Of a DNA stretch of 64,000 nt, positions 54,564-64,000 are shown piece after piece (position 1 is the stretch's first letter; each line of letters starts with the position of its first letter). The DNA comes from Sphingopyxis sp. CCNWLW2. GTDB taxonomy: Bacteria; Pseudomonadota; Alphaproteobacteria; Sphingomonadales; Sphingomonadaceae. The DNA lies in contig NZ_JBAWKJ010000001.1 of NCBI RefSeq assembly GCF_037095755.1, positions 1,429,001 to 1,493,000 on the forward strand. The letters are read 5' to 3'. Under the pieces are notes generated by a model. That model was not told where the DNA came from and did no database searches. It saw nothing but the letters and a program-made list of their open reading frames with translations. Made by a program: the position numbers and the translations under genes.

Positions 54564-54579
54564 CTGATCGACTATTATA
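54555..54579 (-). promoter_or_regulatory. SIR2 gene promoter and start-codon palindrome
   Basis: On the minus strand TATAAT (54579-54574) is a perfect -10 box. Eleven bases separate it from the ATG at 54563, so transcription should begin only about five bases before the ATG and no ribosome site is visible. Directly after the -10, GTCGATCA-TC-TGATCGAC (54555-54572) is a perfect 8-bp inverted repeat over the start codon. Confidence 0.66.
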
Positions 54580-54628
54580 CCCTAATCCCCAAAATGGAAT
54601 TGACTATAGGCCGTCAGATAGAGCGCCC

Positions 54629-56873
<2,245 letters not shown>

Positions 56874-58913
56874 ATGAAAATCTCGATTCGTAGCGCGCTT
56901 CGCGCAACCCTTTGTGCTGCCGCTTTGACGGCGGGCTGGTCGGGGAGCGCGCAGGCGCAGACCTGCGTGCCGTTCGCAAACTCCATTCCGGGGACGCCGG
57001 GGATCAATAGTGTAAACCTCGGGCCGAATTCGGTCGCGGCAGGCGATAATTCCACCGCGATCGGCGAAGACGCGCAGACGTCCAACCTCGGCAGCGGCAC
57101 GGCGGTGGGCCGCAACAGCCGGGCAATGGGCGTCGGCAGCGTCGCGCTCGGCATTTCGAGTCGCTCGACGACCGACAATACGACCGCCATCGGGACCTTT
57201 GCGCAGGCGACGTGCTCGAACGGAATCGCGCTCGGAACGAACAGTCAGGCGGGCGCCATCTATGGTATCGCGATCGGCAGCGATGCATGGGTCGACGGCG
57301 GCTTTGGCGCGACCAACGGGATTGCGATCGGACGCAGTGCGCGCGTGATCGCCCCGGACTCGATCGCGCTCGGCACCAATTCGATCGCCAACCGGGCAAA
57401 CACGATATCGGTTGGCCGCTCGCTGAGCTTTGGCGAACTGAATCGCCAGATCGTCAATGTCGCTGCCGGGACCGAGGGCACCGACGCGGTGAACCTCAAC
57501 CAGCTCAACGCCGTGCAGACGGCCGCGACCAACGCTGGAACGCTGGCGGCGCAGGCAAACACCCGCGCGACGACGGCGCTTGGCAATGCGGCGACGGCAC
57601 AAGGGACCGCCAATAGCGCCCTCGCCAATGCCGCCACCGCGCAAGGAACAGCCGACACCGCCCTCGCCAACGCCGCAACCGCGCAGACGACGGCTGACAC
57701 GGCCTTCACCAATGCCGCAACCGCGCAGGGCACCGCAAATAACGCCCTCGCCAATGCGGCGACCGCGCAGAGCACGGCCGATGCTGCGCTGGCCGCGATC
57801 GCCGGCGCCCAAGGTGATGCCAGTGCGGCGCAGGCTGTCGCCAATACCGCGCTTGCCAATTCGGCGGCAGCGCAGGCTGATGCCGGTGCGGCGCTGGCAA
57901 CCGCCAACCAGGCAAATACCACCGCCGGCCAGGCGAACAGCAAGGCCGATCAGGCGCTCGCCGCGGTGCAGCAGGTAGTGGTCCAGAACGGCAATGTCGT
58001 CGGCAACAACGCGGGCGGCGTGGGGCCGCAGGCGACCGGCGATGGCGCGGTCGCGGGCGGATCGGGCACGATGGCCGACGGCGACGGCGCCGTGTCGCTG
58101 GGGCTCGACAACCGCGCGATCGGCAATGGCGCAGTGGCGATCGGCGATCCGAACGTCGCGACCGGCACCGGCGCGGTGGCGATCGGGGCCGACAACACCG
58201 CAACCGGCGACGGCGCGGTCGCGCTGGGTAATGTCAGCGCCGCGAGCGGCGCGTCGGCGATCGCACTCGGCAATGGTGCGGCCGCCAATGGTGCGGGCAA
58301 TATCGCGCTGGGCGGCGGATCGTCGGCGACGGGCGCGAACAGCGTCGCGCTGGGTGCGGGATCGGTCGCCAGCGCCGCGAACACCGTCTCGGTCGGCGCA
58401 GCGGGCGCCGAGCGGCGCGTCACCAGCGTCGCGGCGGGCACCGCGACCACCGATGCGGTGAACAAGGGCCAGCTCGACGCCGAGGCCGCGGCACGCCAGC
58501 AGTTCAACCTGCAGATGTCGCAGCGGCTGGCGGTGCAGGAAACCGCGACGACCAACCTGACGCTGGGGCTGGCCAATGAAATGTCGGCCCGGCTTGCCGC
58601 CGACAATGCGCTGTCGCAGCGGATCGATGCGGTGTCGACGCGGATCGACCAGATCGAATCGCGGATGTCGGTGCTCGACGACCGCATCGCGAGCTCGACC
58701 GCGGTCGCATCGGCGCTCAGCGGCAACGCCTTTCTGCCCGACATGAAGTTCAACCTGACCGCAAACGTCGCGACCTATGATGGCGCGCACGCCGGGGCGC
58801 TGCAGATGGGCGTTCTGGTGTCGCCGAACCTCGCGCTCAACGCCGGGGTCGCGTCGGGCCTCAACCGCCGCGGCAAGACCGCCGCGCGCGCCGGGGTCAC
58901 GATCGGCTTTTGA
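56874..58913 (+). CDS. YadA-like trimeric autotransporter adhesin
   Basis: 679 residues from the ATG at 56874. Signal peptide (ending AQA|Q). Two runs of YadA head repeats (residues ~45-200 and ~400-530: SVALG, AIGxxA, GAVAIG units). Between them a coiled-coil stalk of five 14-residue repeats is followed by further Ala-rich heptads. A neck (VTSVAAGTATTDAVNKGQLDAE) leads to the membrane anchor, a 4-strand beta segment ending in F (AGVTIGF). It would be displayed as a trimer at the surface and used for adhesion. The second head sits membrane-proximal, an unusual order. Confidence 0.93.
   Translation: MKISIRSALRATLCAAALTAGWSGSAQAQTCVPFANSIPGTPGINSVNLGPNSVAAGDNSTAIGEDAQTSNLGSGTAVGRNSRAMGVGSVALGISSRSTTDNTTAIGTFAQATCSNGIALGTNSQAGAIYGIAIGSDAWVDGGFGATNGIAIGRSARVIAPDSIALGTNSIANRANTISVGRSLSFGELNRQIVNVAAGTEGTDAVNLNQLNAVQTAATNAGTLAAQANTRATTALGNAATAQGTANSALANAATAQGTADTALANAATAQTTADTAFTNAATAQGTANNALANAATAQSTADAALAAIAGAQGDASAAQAVANTALANSAAAQADAGAALATANQANTTAGQANSKADQALAAVQQVVVQNGNVVGNNAGGVGPQATGDGAVAGGSGTMADGDGAVSLGLDNRAIGNGAVAIGDPNVATGTGAVAIGADNTATGDGAVALGNVSAASGASAIALGNGAAANGAGNIALGGGSSATGANSVALGAGSVASAANTVSVGAAGAERRVTSVAAGTATTDAVNKGQLDAEAAARQQFNLQMSQRLAVQETATTNLTLGLANEMSARLAADNALSQRIDAVSTRIDQIESRMSVLDDRIASSTAVASALSGNAFLPDMKFNLTANVATYDGAHAGALQMGVLVSPNLALNAGVASGLNRRGKTAARAGVTIGF
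57582..57791 (+). repeat. Five tandem 42-bp repeats in the autotransporter stalk
   Basis: Units begin at 57582, 57624, 57666, 57708 and 57750. Each encodes a 14-residue Ala/Thr/Asn-rich unit of the type xANAATAQxTAxxAL, two heptads. The spacing matches a left-handed coiled coil, not the 15-residue repeats of classic YadA stalks. Confidence 0.88.
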
Positions 58914-59048
58914 TGCCAAGGCACGGACGGGGCTGGCGGCCTCGTCCGTTCGCGGTTGGCGCGATAATCATCGTCGCGGGACGATGGTCGCCAAAGCACT
59001 TCAAGACCGGGTTCACGGATGGCATAAGGCGTCGTGGAGGAGGCGCGT

Positions 59049-59492
59049 ATGAAACCGATATGGACAGCGGGCCTTGCGCTGTTGCTCGTCGCGGCGAGCC
59101 CGGCGGCGAAGGTCGACGACCTTGCGTGGATGGCGGGCCAGTGGGCGAGCGAGGCGAATGGGCGCTGGACCGAGGAATATTGGACCGGCCCGCGCGGCGG
59201 CATGATGCTGGGGGCGAGCCGGTCGGGGCAGGGCGATGCCTTGCGCGAGTTCGAGTTCATCCGCATTGCGCGCGGCGACGATGGCGCGCTCGCCTATATC
59301 GCGATGCCGCAGGGCGGCGCGCCGGTCGCGTTCCGGCTCGTGCGACATGACAAGACGAGCGCGACCTTCGAGAATGCGGCGCATGATTATCCGCAGCGCA
59401 TCGCCTATGCGCGCGCCGGCGATACGCTGACCGCGACGATTTCGGCGATCGACGGGTCGAAGCCGCGCCGCTGGACCTATCGGCGTCGCTGA
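59049..59492 (+). CDS. DUF6265 family exported protein
   Basis: 147 residues from the ATG at 59049 (GGAGGAGG upstream). Short signal, then VDDLAWMAGQWASEANGRWTEEYWTGPRGG and later FEFIRIARGDDGALAYIAMPQGG, the DUF6265 lipocalin-like pattern. Its stop overlaps the start of the next gene (TGATG). Confidence 0.85.
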   Translation: MKPIWTAGLALLLVAASPAAKVDDLAWMAGQWASEANGRWTEEYWTGPRGGMMLGASRSGQGDALREFEFIRIARGDDGALAYIAMPQGGAPVAFRLVRHDKTSATFENAAHDYPQRIAYARAGDTLTATISAIDGSKPRRWTYRRR

Positions 59493-60226
59493 TGGACAAG
59501 ACGGGACGGTTGTTCGCGATCATCGACAGCCTGCGCCGGCGGCGGCGGCCGGTGACCGCCGAGGTGCTCGCCGAGGAGCAGGGCGTGTCGGTGCGCACGC
59601 TGTACCGCGACGTGCAGGCGCTGGTCGCGCTCGGCGCGCCGATCGAGGGCGAGGCGGGGGTGGGCTATGTGCTGCGCGCGGGGTTCTTCCTGCCGCCTTT
59701 GATGTTCACTGCCGACGAGCTGGAAGCGCTCGTGCTCGGTGCGCGCTGGGTCGAGGGGCGGCAGGATGGGGCGCTGTCGCGCGCGGCGGGGCTGGCGCTC
59801 GCCAAGATCGCGGCGGCGAGCCCCGACGAGCTGAGGCACCGGATCGACGAGGCGGGGCTGTGGCCGGTGAGCAGCGGGTGGCGCGAGATCAACGCGCCGT
59901 TGCTCGCGACGGTGCGCGCGGCGATGCGCGCCGAAAAAACGCTGCACATCGGCTATGCCGACGCGAGCGGCGCCGCGACCGAACGCGCGATCTGGCCCGC
60001 GGCGCTCGCCTATTTCGAAGAGAAGCATATCATCGCCGCCTGGTGCCTGCTGCGCCAGGACTTCCGCAGCTTTCGCATCGACCGCGTGACGTCGGCGCGG
60101 ATCGGCGACGAGGGCTTCGGCCGCCGCCGCGCGGTGCTGATGGCCGATTTCTGGCGCCACCGCGATTTTTCCGAACAGCCTGCTGACATGATCTGTCAGG
60201 AGAGCCGGATAGACCCTGCCGGGTGA
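59492..60226 (+). CDS. YafY-type transcriptional regulator (HTH + WYL)
   Basis: 244 residues. N-terminal HTH_11 (FAIIDSLRRRRRPVTAEVLAEEQGVSVRTLYRDVQAL) and a WYL-type ligand domain (IGYADASGAATERAIWPAALAYFEEKHIIAAWC). The WYL core reads AAWCLLRQDFRSFRIDRV. Probably senses a small ligand and controls the GFA gene 46 bp downstream, a pairing often seen in proteobacteria. Confidence 0.92.
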   Translation: MDKTGRLFAIIDSLRRRRRPVTAEVLAEEQGVSVRTLYRDVQALVALGAPIEGEAGVGYVLRAGFFLPPLMFTADELEALVLGARWVEGRQDGALSRAAGLALAKIAAASPDELRHRIDEAGLWPVSSGWREINAPLLATVRAAMRAEKTLHIGYADASGAATERAIWPAALAYFEEKHIIAAWCLLRQDFRSFRIDRVTSARIGDEGFGRRRAVLMADFWRHRDFSEQPADMICQESRIDPAG

Positions 60227-60272
60227 GGGGCGGCCGGCGATCGGCGCCCGCGAAGGCCAAGGATTTTCAGCG

Positions 60273-60677
60273 ATGACCCAGACCTATCACGGCTCGTGCC
60301 ACTGCGGCGCGGTCAAGTTCGAAGCCGACATCGACCTCGCGGCGGGGACGGGCAAGTGCAATTGCTCGATCTGCACCAAGAAGCGCGGCTGGAACGCGCA
60401 GGTCAAGCCCGACGCCTTTCGCCTGCTCAGTGATCCCGCGGCGCTGTCCGACTATCAGTTCGGGTCGAACAGCGCGCACCATGTCTTTTGCAAGACATGC
60501 GGCGTCGCGTCATTCGGCCATGGCTATGTCGAGGAAATCGGCGGCGCCTATTATTCGGTTGCGATCGCGTGCCTCGACGACCTCGAGCCCGCCGAGATGG
60601 CGGCGCTGCCGGTGCAGTATATGGACGGCGCGGGCAACAATTGGTGGAACCCGCCCGAGGTGACGGCGCATATGTGA
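60273..60677 (+). CDS. GFA (glutathione-dependent formaldehyde-activating / CENP-V) family protein
   Basis: 134 residues. Zinc ligands are complete: SCHCGAVKF, KCNCSICTKK and FCKTCGVASFG. The fold binds one or two zincs and glutathione-like thiols; specific activity is unproven. Follows the YafY regulator. Confidence 0.93.
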   Translation: MTQTYHGSCHCGAVKFEADIDLAAGTGKCNCSICTKKRGWNAQVKPDAFRLLSDPAALSDYQFGSNSAHHVFCKTCGVASFGHGYVEEIGGAYYSVAIACLDDLEPAEMAALPVQYMDGAGNNWWNPPEVTAHM

Positions 60678-60715
60678 GCTGTCCGGGGGGCGGACGTTTT
60701 CCCTTCCCTCAGACT

Positions 60716-60787
60716 CGTCATTCCCGCGAAAGCGGGAACCAAGGTGCGGCGTCAGCTCGCTGGGTTCCCGCTTTCGCGGGAATGACG
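60716..60787. repeat. REP-like inverted pair, CGTCATTCCCGC type
   Basis: Two copies of the CGTCATTCCCGC...GCGGGAA unit in opposite orientation (60716-60738 and 60765-60787) that can also pair with each other. It stands between the convergent GFA and DMT-transporter genes. The same unit is at 2517-2544. Confidence 0.82.
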
Positions 60788-60820
60788 AAATAAGGAATGA
60801 TGCGGTGGCGAAAGCGGCCT

Positions 60821-61279
60821 TCAGCTCGTGCGGCGCGCCAGATAAACGCCGGCGACCATCAACGCGATCCCCGCGACGCGCTTCAGGTCGATCGCCGAGC
60901 GGATCGCGCCGAACAGGCCGAAATGGTCGATGACCGCCGCGCTGATCAGCTGGCCGACGAGCACGAAGAAGATTGCGTTGCCGACCCCGAAACGCGGCGC
61001 GATGAAGGTCACCGAGATCGCGTAAAAGGCCATGAAGGCGCCGCCGAAATAGAAATGCGCCGGAATATCGGGCGACAGCCGCACCTGCCCGAGCGAACCG
61101 GTGGCGATCGCGCCCGTGACCGCGATGAGCAGGCCGAGGGTGAAGAGGATCACCGAGGCCGCCATCGGACTTTCGAGCCGCGCGCCGAGCCCGCCGTTGA
61201 GCGCGGCAAGGATCGGAATGCCGACCCCGGTCAGGAACATGATCGTGGCAAAGGCGGGGGCGGCATTGTTCGCGGTCAT
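60821..61279 (-). CDS. DMT family transporter, YdcZ (DUF606) type
   Basis: 152 residues with about five membrane segments (ATIMFLTGVGIPILAALNGGLG, ASVILFTLGLLIAVTGAIA and others). This is a half-size DMT/EamA-type unit that should act as a dimer. Its ATG at 61279 overlaps the tautomerase stop by 4 bp. Confidence 0.9.
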   Translation of the reverse strand: MTANNAAPAFATIMFLTGVGIPILAALNGGLGARLESPMAASVILFTLGLLIAVTGAIATGSLGQVRLSPDIPAHFYFGGAFMAFYAISVTFIAPRFGVGNAIFFVLVGQLISAAVIDHFGLFGAIRSAIDLKRVAGIALMVAGVYLARRTS

Positions 61280-61497
61280 CGCTGGGTCTCCTTGGCGGCC
61301 TGCGCAGCGCGATAGGCGAGGATGGGCAATCCGCCTAATCCCCAATTGGCGGTCTCGACCTCGTCGATCGTCACGACGGTGGTCGCAGGATTCTTGCCGA
61401 GCACGTGCTGGAGCAATTCGGTGACGCCGCCGATCAACTCGGCCTTCTGTTCGGCGGTCGCGTCCTCGCGGGTGATGCGGATGTTGACATAGGGCAT
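61276..61497 (-). CDS. 4-oxalocrotonate tautomerase family protein
   Basis: 73 residues. MPYVNIRITREDATAEQKAELIGGVTELL places the catalytic Pro at position 1 after Met removal. The family catalyses keto-enol shifts. It overlaps the transporter gene in an ATGA junction. Confidence 0.93.
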   Translation of the reverse strand: MPYVNIRITREDATAEQKAELIGGVTELLQHVLGKNPATTVVTIDEVETANWGLGGLPILAYRAAQAAKETQR

Positions 61498-61512
61498 GGT
61501 TTTTCCTCGCTG

Positions 61513-61989
61513 CTAAAGGCCCAGTTCCTCGAGCCCCGGATGGTCGTCGGGCCGGCGATCGCCCTGGCCGTCGCGCGGCCAGAGCAGGCGGCGGTCGGCG
61601 GCGGCGATCGCGAGATCGTTGATGCTCGCGATCCGCCGCCGCATCTCGCCGCTCTCGGCGAATTCCCAATTCTCATTGCCGTAGGAGCGCCACCACTGGC
61701 CGTCGGCATCGTGCCATTCATAGGCAAAGCGCACCGCGATGCGGTTGTCGGCGAAGGCCCACAGCCCCTTGACCAGCCGATAATCCTGCTCACGCTGCCA
61801 CTTGGCGGCGAGGAAATCGGTGATCGCGGCGCGGCCGGTGACGAAGGTCGAGCGGTTCCGCCACAGGCTGTCCGGCGTATAGGCGAGCGCGACGCGTGCA
61901 GGGTCGCGGCTGTTCCAGCCGTCCTCGGCCAAACGGACCTTGAGAAGCGCGCCGTCCCGGTCAAAGGGCGGGAGCGGTGGGCGGGACAT
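61513..61989 (-). CDS. NTF2-like DUF1348 protein
   Basis: 158 residues with [29 protein letters not shown] and [23 protein letters not shown], typical of DUF1348 (nuclear transport factor 2 fold). No signal peptide. It is part of a minus-strand run of small enzymes. Confidence 0.93.
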   Translation of the reverse strand: MSRPPLPPFDRDGALLKVRLAEDGWNSRDPARVALAYTPDSLWRNRSTFVTGRAAITDFLAAKWQREQDYRLVKGLWAFADNRIAVRFAYEWHDADGQWWRSYGNENWEFAESGEMRRRIASINDLAIAAADRRLLWPRDGQGDRRPDDHPGLEELGL

Positions 61990-62000
61990 GGGGCTTCCTT

Positions 62001-62423
62001 TCAGGCGAAGGGGGTGGCGAATTCGATGCGGATGCCGCCGGGCATCGCGCAGATGAAATGATGCGTCGTCGCACCTTCGCGGATCGGTTCGGGATCGAAT
62101 TCGATGAGCACGCCGGGGTGGCCCTGGACGCGCGCAAAGACGGTGCGCAGCGCGCCCAAATCGGCGACGCGGAGCGCCAGGTGATGCAGGCCGATATTGG
62201 CGCGGCGATCGAATGGGGTCGCGCCTGCGGGATCGGCGACCTGCCAGAGCGTCAGCAAGGTCGTGCCGTCGGATACGAAGATCGCGGGATAGTCGGGGCG
62301 TTCGGCGGCGACTTTATAGCCGAGCGCTTCGACGAAAAAGTCCCGCGCCTCGGCGACGTCGCGGACGGCGAGGCCGATGTGGTGCGCGCCCAAAGTCAGG
62401 GGGGCCGCCAAAGCTGTCGTCAT
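62001..62423 (-). CDS. VOC family (glyoxalase-like) protein
   Basis: 140 residues from the ATG at 62423 with AGGAAG upstream. Two betaalphabetabetabeta units with metal-ligand-type residues [23 protein letters not shown] and [14 protein letters not shown]. It could be a dioxygenase, glyoxalase or resistance protein; unspecific. It starts 11 bp before the DUF1348 gene. Confidence 0.9.
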   Translation of the reverse strand: MTTALAAPLTLGAHHIGLAVRDVAEARDFFVEALGYKVAAERPDYPAIFVSDGTTLLTLWQVADPAGATPFDRRANIGLHHLALRVADLGALRTVFARVQGHPGVLIEFDPEPIREGATTHHFICAMPGGIRIEFATPFA

Positions 62424-62461
62424 TTTTCTTCCTTTCGTTGTTGTCCGACTGACGTCGGACC

Positions 62462-62540
62462 GGCACCGGCCCACTCCCCCACCCGACCTCCCAAACAGTT
62501 TATGCTCATGGGAGGTTGGGTGGGGGAGTGGGCTGGTGCC
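62462..62540. repeat. Long inverted repeat (32-bp arms) forming the 3' end of a PNPOx gene
   Basis: Arms 62462-62493 and 62509-62540 pair over 32 bp with two G:U positions and a 15-nt loop (62494-62508). The right arm encodes the C-terminal HQPTPPPNLP of the PNPOx-family protein, and its stop codon (62506-62508) lies in the loop. Confidence 0.9.
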
Positions 62541-63153
62541 GCCCTGATTTGAGCGCGGCGATTTCGGCGCGCAACTGGTTGAGTTCGTCCGCCATCGGGC
62601 GGATCGCGGCGGAAATTTCGGCTTCGGTGAAGCGCGGGGTGATGTGCTGCGAGCAATTCCACTCCCAGCCGATCACATCGATGAAGAAGGCGCGCTCGGG
62701 GGTCGCGCGATACCCCTCGGGCATCAGCGCGGTGACCGCGGCGGGATCGTCGGCGAGTTCGATGCTATGCGCATGGCCGACGAGCTTCAGCCGCTCGCGG
62801 TTCGGATAGTCCATCAGGAACAGCGAGACGCGGTCGTTGCCCGCGAGATTGGCGGTGCTGATATATTGCTTGTTGCCGCGATAGTCCGCGAAGCCGAGCC
62901 GGTTGCCCGCGATATGCTTGAGGAAACCGGCGGGGCCGCCGCGATGCTGCATATAGGGCCAGCCGTCGGCGTTGACGCTCGCCATATAGAAGCTGTCGCG
63001 CAGCGCGATATAGTCGAGCTCCTTCGCCGTCAGCCGGTCGGGGGTGCCGTCGGCGCCCTCGTCCATCCTGGCATAGGACGCGCGCGATCCGTGACGTTCC
63101 TGGAGCGCCTGCACCGCGTCGTTGAACAGCGTCTTCCGATAATTTTTCGCCAT
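62506..63153 (-). CDS. Pyridoxamine 5'-phosphate oxidase family protein
   Basis: 215 residues from the ATG at 63153; the frame runs upstream to 63276 but that part is not conserved-looking. The split-barrel flavin-binding fold is seen in DSFYMASVNADGWPYMQHRGGPAGFLKHI and DYRGNKQYISTANLAGNDRVSLFLMDYPNRERLKLVGHAH. It resembles the general stress FMN-binding group. The last ten residues derive from an inverted repeat (62509-62540), so the native C-terminus was probably replaced. It is divergent from the LysR gene. Confidence 0.9.
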   Translation of the reverse strand: MAKNYRKTLFNDAVQALQERHGSRASYARMDEGADGTPDRLTAKELDYIALRDSFYMASVNADGWPYMQHRGGPAGFLKHIAGNRLGFADYRGNKQYISTANLAGNDRVSLFLMDYPNRERLKLVGHAHSIELADDPAAVTALMPEGYRATPERAFFIDVIGWEWNCSQHITPRFTEAEISAAIRPMADELNQLRAEIAALKSGRHQPTPPPNLP

Positions 63154-63290
63154 TGCGTCGAACCTTTGGAATGCGGGGCGAACGAGGCCGGGAGGGAGCG
63201 GCGTCGTTCGCTGGAGCCGATCTAGGGCGTTGCAATGAGAGCGATAATAGAAGAATGTTGAATGAGTAAATTCCATAAACAGGAATAATC

Positions 63291-64000
63291 ATGGACCGAT
63301 TGCTGACGCTGGAAATGTTCGTCGCGGTCGCGAGCGAGGGCGGTTTTGCCGCCGCGGCGCGCAAGCTCGGCAGCTCGCCGCCCGCGGTGACGCGCGGTAT
63401 CGCGGCGCTCGAGGCGCGGCTCGGGACGAGCCTGTTCCACCGGTCGACGCGCGCGGTCGCGCTGACCGACGCGGGCGCTGCGTTCCTCCATCAGGCGCGG
63501 CGCATCCTCGCCGACCTCGCGGGCGCCGAGCGCGAATTGCGCGGCGTGGAGGCCGAGCCGCGCGGGCAATTGCATTTGACCGCGCCGGTGATGTTCGGGC
63601 GGCTGCATGTGCTGCCTGTCGTCGGCGAACTGATGGCGCAGCACCGCGATCTGACGGCGCGGATGATGCTGATCGACCGCAATGTCCGCATCGTCGAGGA
63701 AGGGATCGACGTCGCGGTGCGTATCGGTCCGCTGGCGGACTCGGGGCTGAAGGCGGTGCGGATCGGCTGGGTACGCCAGATGCTCGTCGCGAGCCCCGCC
63801 TATCTGGCGCGGCGCGGCGCGCCCGCGAGTGTGGCCGAACTGGCGGGGCATGATCTGATCGCGGCGATGGGGCCGCGCGCGGCGGGCGAGTGGCAATTCG
63901 TGTCGGGGCGCTGGCGCGTCGAACCGCGCCCGCGGCTGGTGCTCAACACGATCGACGGCATTTTGGCGGCGGCCGAGGCGGGGCTGGGGATCGCCAATTT
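63291..64000 (+). CDS. LysR family regulator (3' truncated by the window)
   Basis: The first 236 residues are visible. The N-terminal winged HTH is FVAVASEGGFAAAARKLGSSPPAVTRGIAALEARLG; the effector domain follows (LHLTAPVMFGRLHVLPVVGELM). Divergent from the PNPOx gene with 137 bp between, the usual LysR layout, so it may control that gene. Confidence 0.95.
   Translation, partial: MDRLLTLEMFVAVASEGGFAAAARKLGSSPPAVTRGIAALEARLGTSLFHRSTRAVALTDAGAAFLHQARRILADLAGAERELRGVEAEPRGQLHLTAPVMFGRLHVLPVVGELMAQHRDLTARMMLIDRNVRIVEEGIDVAVRIGPLADSGLKAVRIGWVRQMLVASPAYLARRGAPASVAELAGHDLIAAMGPRAAGEWQFVSGRWRVEPRPRLVLNTIDGILAAAEAGLGIAN

Noticed and set aside
57582..57791. Tandem repeats considered as a CRISPR or satellite array
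   Set aside because: Repeats are contiguous, in frame, encode heptads and have no spacers.
58923..58949. ACGGACG/CGTCCGT hairpin after the autotransporter as a terminator
   Set aside because: It has a 7-bp stem but no T-run; too weak to call.

Overview
The window is high-GC DNA from an alphaproteobacterium. Two large TonB-dependent receptors with EIVVTG-type TonB boxes, many small secreted or lipidated proteins, DUF2093, DUF427, DUF962 and DUF1801 proteins and several families of short palindromic intergenic repeats point to Sphingomonadales, most likely Sphingopyxis or a close relative. This placement is inferred from gene content and style; no 16S gene is present. There are no tRNAs, rRNAs, CRISPR arrays, transposases or phage modules.

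Layout. 0-6.5 kb: tail of a CBS/CorC protein, an HTH protein, a lipoprotein on an AT-richer islet, a membrane helix-hairpin-helix protein, then purD and xseA diverging from overlapping start codons, followed by DUF2093 and an M23 lipoprotein. 6.5-14.1 kb: a TonB receptor with a strong terminator, a TPR/aspartyl beta-hydroxylase protein, a small secreted protein, and clpB behind a heat-shock-type promoter. 14.2-21.5 kb: three exported hydrolases (M17 aminopeptidase, S45 acylase, twin M16 peptidase) and a small conserved protein. 21.6-25.2 kb: a Bcr/CflA exporter, a second AT-richer islet with an orphan gene, and an amino-acid permease. 25.3-33.5 kb: alpha-2-macroglobulin plus pbpC, the classic envelope-defence pair. 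33.6-40.5 kb: hisE and HIT, a second TonB receptor, ung, a TSUP transporter and several small genes. 40.5-52.7 kb: an accessory-like run of small metabolic and stress genes. It includes three 2H-phosphoesterase (2'-5' RNA ligase family) genes, OsmC, arylamine N-acetyltransferase, two DUF1801 proteins and an Arr-type rifampin ADP-ribosyltransferase. 52.8-54.6 kb: an AT-rich solitary SIR2-domain gene, a likely anti-phage NADase. 54.6-64 kb: thiC with its TPP riboswitch, a YadA-like trimeric autotransporter, a WYL regulator/GFA pair, a minus-strand set of small enzymes, and a truncated LysR gene at the right edge.

Main points for follow-up. (1) The SIR2 gene has a consensus -10 box so close to the ATG that the mRNA would be nearly leaderless, and a perfect palindrome covers the start. 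(2) Two of the three 2H-phosphoesterase genes have an alphaproteobacterial LexA-type direct repeat (GTTC-N7-GTTC) just upstream, suggesting DNA-damage induction. (3) The two AT-richer orphan genes are each bracketed by the same pair of hairpin repeats in the same order. (4) A 61-residue secreted peptide ends in a helix nearly identical to the N-terminal helix of planctomycete DUF1559 pseudopilins. (5) A 32-bp-arm inverted repeat forms the C-terminus and stop region of a PNPOx-family gene.
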